Of a stretch of DNA of 64,000 nt, positions 26,562 to 39,887 are shown one piece after another. Source of the stretch: Adhaeribacter arboris (lineage in GTDB: Bacteria; Bacteroidota; Bacteroidia; Cytophagales; Hymenobacteraceae); NCBI RefSeq assembly GCF_003023845.1, contig NZ_PYFT01000001.1, positions 3,348,001-3,412,000 on the forward strand, given 5' to 3'. The notes under the pieces were generated by a model. That model saw only the letters and a list, made by a program, of their open reading frames with translations, was not told the origin of the DNA and did no database searches. The first letter of the stretch is position 1. Each line of letters opens with the position of its first letter. Position numbers and translations under genes: made by a program.

Positions 26562-28583
26562 TTAAAAATATCGGATTAGTAAAACTTCGGTGAACATAAA
26601 AACCAGACACAATATTAGACAATATTTCCATAGAGGTATGCCTAAATTTTCGGTGGTGAATTCTTTTTTTAAGTCTAGTTCACTTGCAGCATTTACAACA
26701 TGAATATTTTTCTGTCCGGCAGTAAAATTTTGAAGTTCTTGAACGGTAAACTGTTTTAAATAGGATTCCCGTTTATCAAAATTAAAAGCTAATTTAGTTA
26801 AAACTGTATCCTTTTGGGTTAATTCATAAAATCCGGCTTCGTTCGCTTCTACTGGCACCCCTAAAACTAACTCATTTTTGCGAACCTGTTGCTCCGGAAT
26901 AAAAGAAATACTATCCTTGCGTAGTTGTACTATTTGGTCAGCCGACATATTTTGCTTTAAAGGCACTGACAGAATCCGGTTACTCATGGAGTAAGCTAAA
27001 GGTTGCTGCTGACGGGAACTAAGCATAGCTATTTTATACATTACCGGCACAAAAAGCGCATGATTCTGAAAATCAGAATAGGCATCTGTTAAAGGAGAAG
27101 CAAACATATACACTTGTCCACTACCAATTCTAAAAGAAGATAAAAAGCTTCCTCCTTCTTTAAACGATAAAATATCGCTGCCTGACCGGTTCCAGTGCCA
27201 AAGCCTGGTAGCTTGGGGCAAAATAGTATTGCGATTTTGCTCACTAAATATATTCTGAAAAAAAGGACTGCGGATCTCCGGATAAGCGAGTAAGCTCTTG
27301 CTTATCCCTTGTTGATTTTGTACTAGCTGTACATTGCTTAGCTGTAATTTAGCCAGTAAGCTTTGGTAAGAACTATAATCAAGTTTATCCGCGGGTATAA
27401 TAAGTACATTCCCACCATCCTGAACGAAAGCTCGCAAGTTGTCCGCCAAAGGTGCATCTATTTCTTTAATGCTATTCAGAATAATTAAATCAGCCTGGCT
27501 TATTTGTTTATAGTTAATGCTGTTTATAGATGATGTTCCATACTGAAAAATATTTTCGTTCGTAAATAGGTTATTTCCAATTAAGCTACTCGCATTTATT
27601 TCTAGGATCTTTATACTTTCGGAAGGTTTTAAATTGAAGTAGTAAGTATCGTCAAAGGTTACCGGAAAATCTTCAATAACTATTCTACAATTCGCGATTT
27701 TATTATTACTTAATCGATAATTTAAAGTAAAAGGTACTGTACGAGCCGGTGGTACATCCAAACTTAAAGCTGAAACTTGTTTATTATCAATAAAAAATTT
27801 AACCTGACAACCTTTTCTTTCTGTATTACCCACATTGCGTATTCTTACTTGCAGAGTATTTTCTTCGTTCTGCCTAATAAATACGTCTTCGCTATATACG
27901 GTATCAATAAATAAATTATCTTCATTCAAGCTTTGGACCGGAACCAAATAATATTCATTTGTATTATCGGCTAATTGGAAGGAGTTAGGTTTGAAAACTG
28001 ATTTTTGGAAATCAGAGAAGATAAATCCTTTAAAGGGTTTTCTGTCTTCTTCTTGATTAAACCAGGAAAATATAGAAAGTAACGAACGCGAATTTACCGA
28101 CTCTTTAACTAACCCAATTTGTTTTAGATAATTTGATTTATTTAAATCTATATAAGATAGTTTAGTATTTGTACTTAATTGAAAGGAAGTATTAATATTA
28201 AAAAATTTAGTTAGATCGTTTGCTTGGTCCAGGGCTGTCTGTAATAAAGAATTATTCCCAACTTTAGCTTCGTTCTGCATACTCGATGAATTATCAACAA
28301 ACACTTTAGCTCGGTTGGTAGATAAGCTAATTTTATTTCCGTTTGATTGATAAGGTTGGCTAAACAATAAAACTAATGAAGCTATAAATAAGATGCGCGC
28401 TAATAAAATAAGCCATTGCTTTAATTTTCTATGACTAGCAGTAATATTTTTTACCTCTTTGATAAAAGTTAGATTAGTAAAGAATACGCGTTTAGCTCTT
28501 CTTAACTGAACTAAATGTATAATAATAGGTATACTGATTGCGAAAAAACCATATAAAAAATTAGGAAACAGAAAACTCATCAC
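26562..28583 (-). CDS. BatA-domain membrane protein (aerotolerance-type)
   Basis: Membrane protein of 673 residues. The N-terminus (about 1-80) is a BatA domain: FLYGFFAISIPIIIHLVQLRRAKRVFFTNLTF, then a second helix LILLARILFIASLVLLF. A VWA-like segment follows (RAKVFVDNSSSMQNEA), a middle periplasmic or cytoplasmic region and a last C-terminal helix (YCLILCLVFMFTEVLLIRY). Related proteins in Bacteroidota are linked to MoxR/Bat systems, but no moxR gene is in the window. It is the first gene of an operon that continues with the dihydroorotase-like gene, two DUF4199 genes and two glycosyltransferases. Confidence 0.75.
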   Translation of the reverse strand: MMSFLFPNFLYGFFAISIPIIIHLVQLRRAKRVFFTNLTFIKEVKNITASHRKLKQWLILLARILFIASLVLLFSQPYQSNGNKISLSTNRAKVFVDNSSSMQNEAKVGNNSLLQTALDQANDLTKFFNINTSFQLSTNTKLSYIDLNKSNYLKQIGLVKESVNSRSLLSIFSWFNQEEDRKPFKGFIFSDFQKSVFKPNSFQLADNTNEYYLVPVQSLNEDNLFIDTVYSEDVFIRQNEENTLQVRIRNVGNTERKGCQVKFFIDNKQVSALSLDVPPARTVPFTLNYRLSNNKIANCRIVIEDFPVTFDDTYYFNLKPSESIKILEINASSLIGNNLFTNENIFQYGTSSINSINYKQISQADLIILNSIKEIDAPLADNLRAFVQDGGNVLIIPADKLDYSSYQSLLAKLQLSNVQLVQNQQGISKSLLAYPEIRSPFFQNIFSEQNRNTILPQATRLWHWNRSGSDILSFKEGGSFLSSFRIGSGQVYMFASPLTDAYSDFQNHALFVPVMYKIAMLSSRQQQPLAYSMSNRILSVPLKQNMSADQIVQLRKDSISFIPEQQVRKNELVLGVPVEANEAGFYELTQKDTVLTKLAFNFDKRESYLKQFTVQELQNFTAGQKNIHVVNAASELDLKKEFTTENLGIPLWKYCLILCLVFMFTEVLLIRYF

Positions 28584-29592
28584 TTATTATTTTAAATATG
28601 AACAAATATGTAATAAGGATATTTATATGTGATAAGGATATTTATAACTACCTTATAATAACTTACAATTTAAAAAAATTTCTTCTTACAATTATTACTT
28701 AACCTTCTACTAGTTTATCATAGCACATTCTTTTTTAGTTTATAACGAAGTTTTTTGAGGCATGTTGAAAAAGTCGGAGGGTTAATTCTCTTAATGGTTA
28801 GAATACAACTATTCATATTTAACGGAACTTAAATGTTTTAAATAGGAAGTCCTTTTTATTAGTTTGTGATGCATTTTAATATACTAACATAAATTTATTT
28901 TGGGCCTTTATTCCCTCCTGCATTAGTTAAGCTTTAAAGTAACTAATACTCTGGCTCCATAAAAGCTTATCATCCGCATTATCCGCTTGGCTATTCTGTA
29001 TAGGCTTCTTATTTGTCATTAATTTTCGGAAAAATTACCATTGTATTGTTTGCCGGGCGGAGTGGCTAATTAATTCTTTCTTAAAGGAGCGATCCTGGTA
29101 CGATTTTCTAAATTAGCTATCCTAGTTACGATTGTCAGTCAACTATTCAGTGGGGGGATTAGTTATCCAGACTGCCAGATACAGAAGATTACATTTTGCC
29201 AGCACAATATAAGTGTATCTGTCTCTTAAATCTTTAATTGTTAGAGTAAGGTTTGCAGATCGGTTATACATTTTCTTTTCCTTCTATTGCTTTCCCTTAC
29301 TGATGGTTCCGTTGACAATAGAGTAGGTTTTGCCAATACCCATTGACTCGGCTCCTGAATTTAATCTTCCGTTTTAAATCATCTATCGAGCCTAACTCTT
29401 AAAATTAACATCGTACTTACGAGCTGTTCTTTCATCTATTTTTGCTAAGCAAGCAAATTAAATGTTCATATTATACCGAATAGTAGTAAGGTATTTCCCT
29501 AGTAGCTTTAGTATAATTGACAGCATTAATAATGTACTTATAGGCGGTAAGAGACGCAACTTGTTCTTTAGCGTAGGCGTTTATGGTATTAG
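28584..29592. other. Gene-poor AT-rich region
   Basis: About 1 kb upstream of the BatA-like gene with many stops in all frames and no coding pattern that I can support. It is followed by a decayed transposase, so it may be degraded mobile DNA. No tRNA, CRISPR or clear repeat was seen. Confidence 0.5.
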
Positions 29593-29926
29593 TCAGCCCC
29601 GCTTCGGGTTCCTCTTTAAAGTTGTGAAAAGCCATCTTTCCTGTCGCGCCAGAACCTTTCTAGCGGGTTTAAGCTCCGGATTAGCAGAAGGCAGGTACAC
29701 CAACCGGATCTTCTCCGGCCCCTGCTACTGCTTGGCCCGCTTTATCTAAAAAGATCATCTTATCCACCGCAAACTCTTGCAAGAAGACTTCGAAGAAGAG
29801 CGTGTTGACCTGGGGAGCGTACAAGGCCTGCCACCAGGCTTGCCCCAAGGAGCGGTTTTCGGCTCGCATCCACTTTAGCAACTCGGTGGCACTCTCCTGG
29901 ATTTCTAGCTTTTTTACTCTCCCCAT
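29593..29926 (-). pseudogene. Internally deleted, frameshifted IS630-type transposase remnant
   Basis: The reading from 29926 starts MGRVKKLEIQESATELLKW, like the N-terminus of IS630-type transposases, but jumps after WWQALY straight to VNTLFFEVFLQEF, which belongs to the DDE domain, so roughly 200 central residues are missing. After IFLDKAGQA a frame change is needed to reach IRLVYLPSANPELKPARKV, a degraded version of the family's LPPYSPELNPAE motif in which the catalytic Glu is Arg. The frame ends at 29593. It cannot encode an active transposase. Confidence 0.7.
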
Positions 29927-30086
29927 ACCTCAACAACAGCTTCATGTTCTTCTTACTAAGTAGTATAATTAGAATATTTCGAATTAGATGGAGTATTTAG
30001 CAAGAGTAGTTCGATAATCTTGCCAGAACAGGGGATAGAATAGCAAAGCGGTTAAGTTGTTACATGGAAGTAAACAAAAGCAAAAA

Positions 30087-30108
30087 AGCCCTTCTTGAGG
30101 GAAGGGCT
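30087..30108 (-). terminator. rRNA operon terminator
   Basis: On the minus strand, AGCCCTTC - CCTCAA - GAAGGGCT forms a perfect 8-bp stem followed by TTTTTG. It lies about 12 bases beyond the 3' end of the 5S gene and should end the rRNA transcript. Confidence 0.85.
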
Positions 30109-30120
30109 GGGTAAAAAGGG

Positions 30121-30231
30121 GTTGGCGGTTACCTACTCTCCCGCATGTGATTGCAGTACCATTGGCGCTACGGGGCTTAACTTCTCTGTTCGGAAAGGGA
30201 AGAGGTGAACACCCGCGCTATAACCACCATT
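30121..30231 (-). rRNA. rrf: 5S ribosomal RNA
   Basis: Read on the minus strand it begins TGGTGGTTATAGCGCGGGTG and includes the conserved CCGAACAGAGAAGTTAAGC segment, ending near GGTAACCGCCAAC. Ends pair as the 5S helix I. Borders are estimates within a few bases. Confidence 0.92.
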
Positions 30232-30361
30232 ATCTTACTGCTCGGCTTTCCCGAGCGGGACTACTGAAGTAGTTCCAATATCTTTAAAGTTACTGTAACA
30301 TAATTGGGCAAGAGAAAATGCTAGTCGTAAGCTTAGACGTAAAGTAAATTTGTTTTCAGAA

Positions 30362-33238
<2,877 letters not shown>

Positions 33239-33298
33239 TTTCTAAAAAATTTACTCTTTACTCGTATCTAGTCTACTCTAGTTTTTCTCTTGCCATTA

Positions 33299-33309
33299 TG
33301 TCAAAGAAC
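33299..33309 (-). promoter_or_regulatory. boxA-like element in the 16S-23S spacer
   Basis: Minus strand GTTCTTTGACA, close to the enterobacterial boxA (GCTCTTTAACA) used for rRNA antitermination, about 60 bases upstream of 23S. A matching GTTCTTTGA occurs in the 16S leader at 35535-35545. Confidence 0.5.
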
Positions 33310-33452
33310 TTTACTTTAAGCTGCAGGTTATAAGTTACAGGTTGCAAGTTACCAATCACTGGATACTCGCTTCTAGCTGCCTTTAAACTGTTTCTTAAAT
33401 TAAGAAGTAAAGACCTATTGTCCTTACTAGGTATAATCATTTCAATTAAGTG

Positions 33453-33526
33453 TGGAGAATAACGGAGTCGAACCGTTGACCTCCTGCGTGCAAAGCAGGC
33501 GCTCTAGCCAGCTGAGCTAATCCCCC
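33453..33526 (-). tRNA. tRNA-Ala (anticodon TGC)
   Basis: A 74-base cloverleaf on the minus strand: acceptor GGGGGAT / ATTCTCC with discriminator A, D-arm TAGCTCAGCTGGCTAGAG, anticodon loop CTTTGCACG (TGC), and T-arm GGTTCGACTCC. No CCA is encoded. Standard second spacer tRNA. Confidence 0.95.
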
Positions 33527-33606
33527 TTTTTAAGTTAAGTTTTCAGGTATAAGGTAAACGTTTTGCAACTGGACACCTCTAACCGGCAATCTGTAACTTC
33601 TAAGTG

Positions 33607-33680
33607 TGGGCCTGCCTGGACTCGAACCAGGGACCTCTACATTATCAGTGTAGCGCTCTAACCACCTGAGCTACAAGCCC
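33607..33680 (-). tRNA. tRNA-Ile (anticodon GAT)
   Basis: A 74-base cloverleaf on the minus strand: acceptor GGGCTTG / CAGGCCC with discriminator A, D-arm TAGCTCAGGTGGTTAGAG, anticodon loop ACTGATAAT (GAT), and T-arm GGTTCGAGTCC. It is the first spacer tRNA after 16S. Confidence 0.95.
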
Positions 33681-33875
33681 TCTTCTTTTCGTTGAGTTGC
33701 AAGCTCCGGCTTTCTTTGCGTTTAGTCCTGCTCTGTTTCCTCTGCTGCTCGCTTCGCTTACACGCGGCATTACTGCCACTTCTTACTTTTACCTACTAAC
33801 CTGTTGTTAGTAGAAATACTTTTTGAATAAGGGATAGAGAATAGTAAACCTAATCAAGAGGTAACCATCAGCTCC

Positions 33876-35397
<1,522 letters not shown>

Positions 35398-35534
35398 AGA
35401 ATATAATTGTAGAGTATCGCTACTCAATTTGTCTCGCTGGATGGTTGCCTGCTCTTTCTTTTAACATAAGACCCTCTCTCCTATTGAAGAAGAGATTAAG
35501 CACTTATGCGGTTTGCTATTCTCTATTCTCACTC

Positions 35535-35545
35535 ATTCAAAGAAC
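35535..35545 (-). promoter_or_regulatory. boxA-like element in the 16S leader
   Basis: Minus strand GTTCTTTGAAT, about 138 bases upstream of 16S and downstream of the promoter array. It shares GTTCTTTGA with the element in the 16S-23S spacer, which is the arrangement expected for rRNA antitermination sites. Confidence 0.45.
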
Positions 35546-35666
35546 TTCTGTTAACCACTTTCTGGTTAACGCTAGCACCTTCTGGCAAATTAATACCCGG
35601 AAGATGTTTTACTTGTTTTATTTAGCTTAATTCTCGGTTAAAGTAGCTTCTTTTTATTTGGGAGCA

Positions 35667-35698
35667 CAAAGGTCGAAATCTCTTTTCTTCTTTCCAAA
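35667..35698 (-). promoter_or_regulatory. rRNA promoter 1 (closest to 16S)
   Basis: Minus strand TTTG (35695-35698), 20-base spacer, GACCTTTG (35667-35674). It fits the Bacteroidota -33/-7 pattern with one deviation (G for T at the first -7 base). The bases after it, TGCTCCCAAAT, are identical in promoter 2. Transcription from here would leave a leader of roughly 265 bases before 16S. Confidence 0.75.
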
Positions 35699-35844
35699 TC
35701 TAAAGCAAAATATTTTTTAATCTTTTTTCGCTCCTCCTTGCTGGCCGAACACTAAACCTAAACTACTTGCTAAGGTTATTCGTTCCCACCCCTACTCTTT
35801 TTGCACTCTCTTTTTCCCTTCGACCTGTTATCGATTTGGGAGCA

Positions 35845-35876
35845 CAAAGGTCTGAATCCTTTTCCTTCTTTCCAAA
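35845..35876 (-). promoter_or_regulatory. rRNA promoter 2
   Basis: Minus strand TTTG (35873-35876), 20-base spacer, GACCTTTG (35845-35852). It lies 178 bases from promoter 1 and repeats its surroundings with few changes, including the upstream AT-rich TATTTTGCTTTA stretch, so the two arose by duplication. Confidence 0.75.
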
Positions 35877-36008
35877 TGTAAAGCAAAATATTTTTACCTT
35901 TTTCTTGAGCGCCTAAGGCCTATTCACAACCTTTTTCAATAGTGCTTTGGTTCTTACTGCCCACTCTTCTTTGTCTTGCTTCTTCCGACCGACTGTCGAA
36001 TGGGGAGG

Positions 36009-36040
36009 CAAAGGTAAGAAGCACTTTCTACTTCTCCAAA
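36009..36040 (-). promoter_or_regulatory. rRNA promoter 3
   Basis: Minus strand TTTG (36037-36040), 20-base spacer, TACCTTTG (36009-36016), a full -7 match. It lies 164 bases from promoter 2. Flanking sequence is more diverged than between promoters 1 and 2. Confidence 0.75.
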
Positions 36041-36099
36041 AAAAGAATAAGTTTTTTACCCCTTTTTTCTTGGCCTGGCTTTTTTACCGGAACAGAAGA

Positions 36100-36131
36100 C
36101 AAAGGTACGGCTCGGGGGCTTACTTTCCAAA
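36100..36131 (-). promoter_or_regulatory. rRNA promoter 4 (most distal)
   Basis: Minus strand TTTG (36128-36131), 20-base spacer, TACCTTTG (36100-36107), a full -7 match. It lies 91 bases from promoter 3. A further TATCTTTG at 36286-36293 lacks a TTTG at the same distance. From about 36318 to 36434 I see nothing else. Confidence 0.65.
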
Positions 36132-36434
36132 CCGCAACCCAACTTTTTTTCTACCTTTCTCTTTCTGCCGCCCTAGCTGGCGGCTGGTAAGACCCCCTGC
36201 CTTCCCCGGTGTTCTGGTTCGCCTCCCTCCCCTGCTTTTAGCCGGTGCAGCTTTGGCGTTGAATCCCCTTTTCGGCTTCGCTGCCCAAAGATACGCGCCC
36301 CCTTTTTACTTTTCCTAATCCTACAACCCCTTTTCCCCTCCCCCATCCACTAATCCCCTGAAAACCTGTAAGAAAATTTTTCTGTTTTGATGCCTTCTTC
36401 TCCCTTGTTATATCCTATTCCTTGCGCGAAGTAC

Positions 36435-36944
36435 TTAATCTTTTGGCTTCTTATATATAGGAACAGTACTACATGGTTCACCGTACATAACACTGCTTGT
36501 TACAGGTAATAATTTACGCATTACTTCTACATAAGCATAGGTTGGAACGGGTAGGTTGCTACAACCCTTAATTACTACTTTAGCATTTTTATATTCTTCA
36601 GGATCTATTCTGGCGATAGCATCCTGAAATAATGTTTGTTCTAAACTATCAAGATTGCCAAATACATATCGGTGAGCGAACTTTTCTAATTTACTAGCTA
36701 ATAACATATAAGCCCAGGTAGGAACTATAGCATCTGCTGAGTTAATTATCGCTACATTCTTTCCAGTATACACTGACCAATTATTCTCTTTAATAAATGC
36801 ACGAAAATCTTTTTCCTTTAAGATAAGACCCATAAAAAGATTTTCTTTTATGTCGTACACTACCCGTTCGCCGGGGTGAATAAATTCTTCTAAGTTTAAA
36901 GTTAAGAGTGAACTCTCGGCAACTTTATTTATTATACCTTCCAT
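36435..36944 (-). CDS. DUF2480 family protein
   Basis: Soluble protein of 169 residues that resembles DUF2480, a family known from Bacteroidota without an assigned function. Features seen are the start MEGIINKVAESSLLTLNLEEF, DAIVPTWAYMLLASKLEKFA, and KGCSNLPVPTYAYVEVMRKLLP. It lies 21 bases downstream of tsaB on the same strand and is probably co-transcribed. No signal peptide or membrane segment. Confidence 0.75.
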   Translation of the reverse strand: MEGIINKVAESSLLTLNLEEFIHPGERVVYDIKENLFMGLILKEKDFRAFIKENNWSVYTGKNVAIINSADAIVPTWAYMLLASKLEKFAHRYVFGNLDSLEQTLFQDAIARIDPEEYKNAKVVIKGCSNLPVPTYAYVEVMRKLLPVTSSVMYGEPCSTVPIYKKPKD

Positions 36945-36965
36945 TAGTTACTTAATTATAGATTA

Positions 36966-37655
36966 TTAACTCTTATTACTTGCAGTAATATAAACCTCTT
37001 TCAAGTAAAATGGTTCGTAATAAGCAACATCTTCAAACTGGTGGTTTTTATATTTGTTGTAAGCTAATACCCCAATAGGTTTAGCAGATAGAGATACATT
37101 TGCATGAAATAGAGTACGTGGCGAATTCTCAATTAATTTTTGAAACTTACTAGCTCCACTGCCGAGAAAAATTACAGGATTTTGGGAGATAAAATCTTCA
37201 AAGGATTTATTAGTTAAGATTACCGGACTAACCGGAAGTAGTTCTTGCAAATCGCTGTTAAGTAAACAACAGTAAACTTCCATTCTTCGCGCATCTAGCA
37301 TGGGGCAATACAAATAATACTCGGGATTTGGAATTACTTGTATTAAACTATAAGCTAAGGCATACAATGTTGATACTTCTATTAAAGGAATATCTAACGA
37401 ATAACACAAACCTTTAGCAATAGCACTGCCAATCCGTAAACCCGTATAAGAACCTGGTCCTCCGGAAACAGCAACTGCTGATAAATCTTGAAGAGTAAGG
37501 CTACAGTTTTCCAGTATTTGACTTATAATAACTGTAGTATGGGAAGAATGCGATTTTTCTAACTGTAATTCAGTGAGTGCTAATAATTCCTGATTTTGAT
37601 ATAAAGCGACGGAACAAATTGCAGAAGATGTTTCAAGCGCCAGAATAAGTGCCAT
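36966..37655 (-). CDS. tsaB: tRNA threonylcarbamoyladenosine biosynthesis protein TsaB
   Basis: ASKHA-fold partner of TsaD in making t6A37 on ANN-decoding tRNAs. I start it at the ATG at 37655 (MALILALETSSAICSVALY), which opens directly with the phosphate-1 strand. A longer reading from 37724 would add 23 residues with no family character. LSAVAVSGGPGSYTGLRIG is the TsaB signature, and the 229-residue length matches the family. tsaD and tsaE are not in the window. DUF2480 follows after 21 bases. Confidence 0.88.
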   Translation of the reverse strand: MALILALETSSAICSVALYQNQELLALTELQLEKSHSSHTTVIISQILENCSLTLQDLSAVAVSGGPGSYTGLRIGSAIAKGLCYSLDIPLIEVSTLYALAYSLIQVIPNPEYYLYCPMLDARRMEVYCCLLNSDLQELLPVSPVILTNKSFEDFISQNPVIFLGSGASKFQKLIENSPRTLFHANVSLSAKPIGVLAYNKYKNHQFEDVAYYEPFYLKEVYITASNKS

Positions 37656-37895
37656 TAAGTTACTTATTTGCGTAAAAGTTAATTTGTACAAAGATACAGC
37701 TGCTAAACGCAGGAAACAAAGCAATACTCTTCCACTTTACGTCTATACTTTTTATCGTTTCATTATCTTCATCGAAGTTATTCAAGCAGCCTCATCATCT
37801 AGTATAAAATTCTCTTTTATTTTAAGACCCTCATTTAAGAAAATAGAAGGATTTTATATAAGTAAGGCTCAAGCCTGAGCATTTGCTTGTACACG

Positions 37896-38666
37896 TTAGG
37901 AAGAAACAATAGTATAAACCGCCGTTTCAGCATAGCGAGAAGCCACAATCACTTCTGTACCATCAGCATTACGATCAAATAATTCTTTTACCAACTCCGG
38001 ACAGTTATTATTTTTAGAAAGGTGGGATAACAGCACATGGCTCATAAAGGACGATTTGTATCCCGTAAATAAATCTAAAGCCTGTTTGTTGGAAAGATGG
38101 CCTTTGGAGCTACGAATCCTGTTCTTTAAATAATAAGGATAATAACCATTATCCAGCAGTTCATCATCGTAGTTGGCTTCTAGAAAAACAGCGTGACATT
38201 GTTTGAAATGTTGGATAACGTGTTCGCAGGCAAAACCTATGTCGGTAAATACCCCTACTTTGATATTATGAAAGGAAATAATAAAACTATGCGGATCGGA
38301 AGCATCGTGCGATTTGGGAAAAGCAGTAATTAAAAGCTCGCCAATAAGAATAGGCTCATAACCTATTAAAGGAATGGTAAACAGCTGCTCAGCATCTAAC
38401 CGGGAATGACGGAGAGTAGCGGGGGTAATAAAAACCGGCAATTGATATTTGCGGGCCAGAACTGATAAACCTCGGATATGATCCGAATGCTCGTGAGAGA
38501 TAAAAATTGCCCTCACTTTACTCATAGACAGACCTAGCCGACACATCCGTTTCTCGGTTTCGCGACAAGAAATACCCGCATCTACTAAAATAGCATCCCG
38601 GTCATTACCAACATAATAGCAGTTACCGTTACTTCCCGAGTTTAAGGAGGTAATAAATAAAGACAT
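37896..38666 (-). CDS. MBL-fold metallo-hydrolase, WalJ/YycJ type
   Basis: Metallo-beta-lactamase-fold hydrolase of 256 residues. The metal site motif is ISHEHSDHIRGL, preceded by ILVDAGISCRETEKRM and followed by FTDIGFACEHV and HLSNKQALDL. The start SLNSGSNGNCYYVG is the hallmark of the YycJ/WalJ group, which has been linked to cell wall control and DNA metabolism in Firmicutes. It is a single gene with its own space on both sides. Confidence 0.82.
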   Translation of the reverse strand: MSLFITSLNSGSNGNCYYVGNDRDAILVDAGISCRETEKRMCRLGLSMSKVRAIFISHEHSDHIRGLSVLARKYQLPVFITPATLRHSRLDAEQLFTIPLIGYEPILIGELLITAFPKSHDASDPHSFIISFHNIKVGVFTDIGFACEHVIQHFKQCHAVFLEANYDDELLDNGYYPYYLKNRIRSSKGHLSNKQALDLFTGYKSSFMSHVLLSHLSKNNNCPELVKELFDRNADGTEVIVASRYAETAVYTIVSS

Positions 38667-38757
38667 AAAACTTATAAAAATGGCTTTGCCGATTAATTCG
38701 GTAAATCAATTATTAAACAAAATAAAATAGTAGAAGAAAACGGAGCTGATTTAAATT

Positions 38758-39138
38758 TTAATCTTCATAAAAATCCTGCAAAGCTCCGAAATAACTAGTA
38801 TCCCAACCGTCGGTAATATCGGCATAATCTTCATCCGGAATATTGGTATGTCTTACTTCTACCGAGGTTACTTGTTTATGAGGGTGCAGCTTAATAGTAA
38901 CAATAGATGGTTCTGGTTGTTCCCCAAAATACCACTGTTGTTCAATTTTCCGGCCTGCTTCAAAAGATAGATTGCGACCTACAATACTGCCGTCCCATAA
39001 CGAAAATTCCGAACCAGGCTCAGTAGACATCTCGGCTTTATCGCCAGTCCAGAGTTGCAAGGTAGCCGGATTAGTTAAGGCTGCATAAACTTCTTCGGGA
39101 GGAGCCGCTAAAATGTAGTATTTTTTAAAATCTTTCAT
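38758..39138 (-). CDS. START-like (SRPBCC fold) domain protein
   Basis: Small ligand-binding-fold protein of 126 residues from the ATG at 39138 (MKDFKKYYILAAPPEEVYAALTN). A longer reading would use a TTG at 39153 and adds 5 residues. The pattern PEEVYAALTNPATLQLWTGD is typical of AHSA1/START-like proteins and the C-terminus WDTSYFGALQDFYED closes the fold. Ligand unknown. It is close to the urease cluster (38 bases after the permease gene) but no link to urease is known. Confidence 0.75.
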   Translation of the reverse strand: MKDFKKYYILAAPPEEVYAALTNPATLQLWTGDKAEMSTEPGSEFSLWDGSIVGRNLSFEAGRKIEQQWYFGEQPEPSIVTIKLHPHKQVTSVEVRHTNIPDEDYADITDGWDTSYFGALQDFYED

Positions 39139-39175
39139 TAATTGAATAAACAAAATTAACCATTAATCAGTGGTA

Positions 39176-39877
39176 TTACCATCCTAAAAATAACATACCC
39201 GCTCCGCAAAATAGTATGGCAAAACCACCAAGCGCGTGAATATATTTTTCCAATTTAGCGCTACTTAAGAAAGTAACTCCATAGCAACCGAGTAATACCA
39301 TGGCTACCATAGTTATTAAGGTAAATAAAGTAAAAATACTCACCAACCAGATTATACCAGCCGTAGAATTTCGTGCGGCCGGATACGAAAGTAACGGAAT
39401 CAATGGTTCGCAGGGGCCTAAGATAAAAATAATAAATAATACCCAGGGAGTTACTTTCTTTCTATCCTGCGGATATACAATTTCGCCGGAACAGTGTTCG
39501 TACACGTAAACTGAACCATCGTCGTACGCATCAAAATGTTTATGGGGTCGGTTAAGATAAGCTTGTCGAACTCCCCAAAGAGTATAAATAATGCCGAAAG
39601 TTAATAAACCCCAACCTGCTAACCCACCTCGTACTTGCTCCAGCCAGCTCAGTTTAGAAAGAGACCAACCCAATCCAATACCTACTAAACCTAACAGAAT
39701 GGAACTGCCTACGTGTCCTAGTCCACAAACTATTGTACAAAAAATAGTTTTAGGTACCGACCAGTTTCTAGCCTTTGATAAGGCAATAAATGGTACATAA
39801 TGGTCAGGACCAGTAATGGTATGAATAAAGCTGATAGCAACGGCCGTAACCAGCAATAGTTGAAAATCTGCATTCAT
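39176..39877 (-). CDS. Probable nickel permease of the urease operon (UreH/TauE-like)
   Basis: Polytopic membrane protein of 233 residues with about six helices. The first helix contains HTITGPDHYVPF, similar to the His/Asp metal motif of NicO/UreH nickel transporters, and a His-rich loop (NRPHKHFDAYDD) follows helix three. It is the last gene of the urease operon, 10 bases after ureD, so nickel import for urease is the natural role. Its overall helix pattern also resembles TauE/SafE exporters, so direction and substrate are inference. Confidence 0.72.
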   Translation of the reverse strand: MNADFQLLLVTAVAISFIHTITGPDHYVPFIALSKARNWSVPKTIFCTIVCGLGHVGSSILLGLVGIGLGWSLSKLSWLEQVRGGLAGWGLLTFGIIYTLWGVRQAYLNRPHKHFDAYDDGSVYVYEHCSGEIVYPQDRKKVTPWVLFIIFILGPCEPLIPLLSYPAARNSTAGIIWLVSIFTLFTLITMVAMVLLGCYGVTFLSSAKLEKYIHALGGFAILFCGAGMLFLGW

Positions 39878-39887
39878 AAACTAGAAT

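Noticed and set aside
29462-29749. A 95-codon plus-strand frame
   Set aside because: It is antisense to the transposase remnant, whose minus-strand reading explains the sequence better.
33310-33420. Short repeats resembling TTACAGGTTGCAAGTTA in the 16S-23S spacer
   Set aside because: Low-complexity spacer sequence with imperfect copies; not enough to call a regulatory repeat or CRISPR.
36286-36317. A possible fifth rRNA promoter (TATCTTTG on the minus strand)
   Set aside because: The -7 box is good, but the bases 20 upstream are TAGG instead of TTTG, unlike the other four.
35942-36318. Two overlapping plus-strand frames of 82 and 123 codons upstream of the rRNA operon
   Set aside because: They lie over the promoter array, are extremely Phe/Leu-rich because of CT-rich DNA, and resemble no protein.
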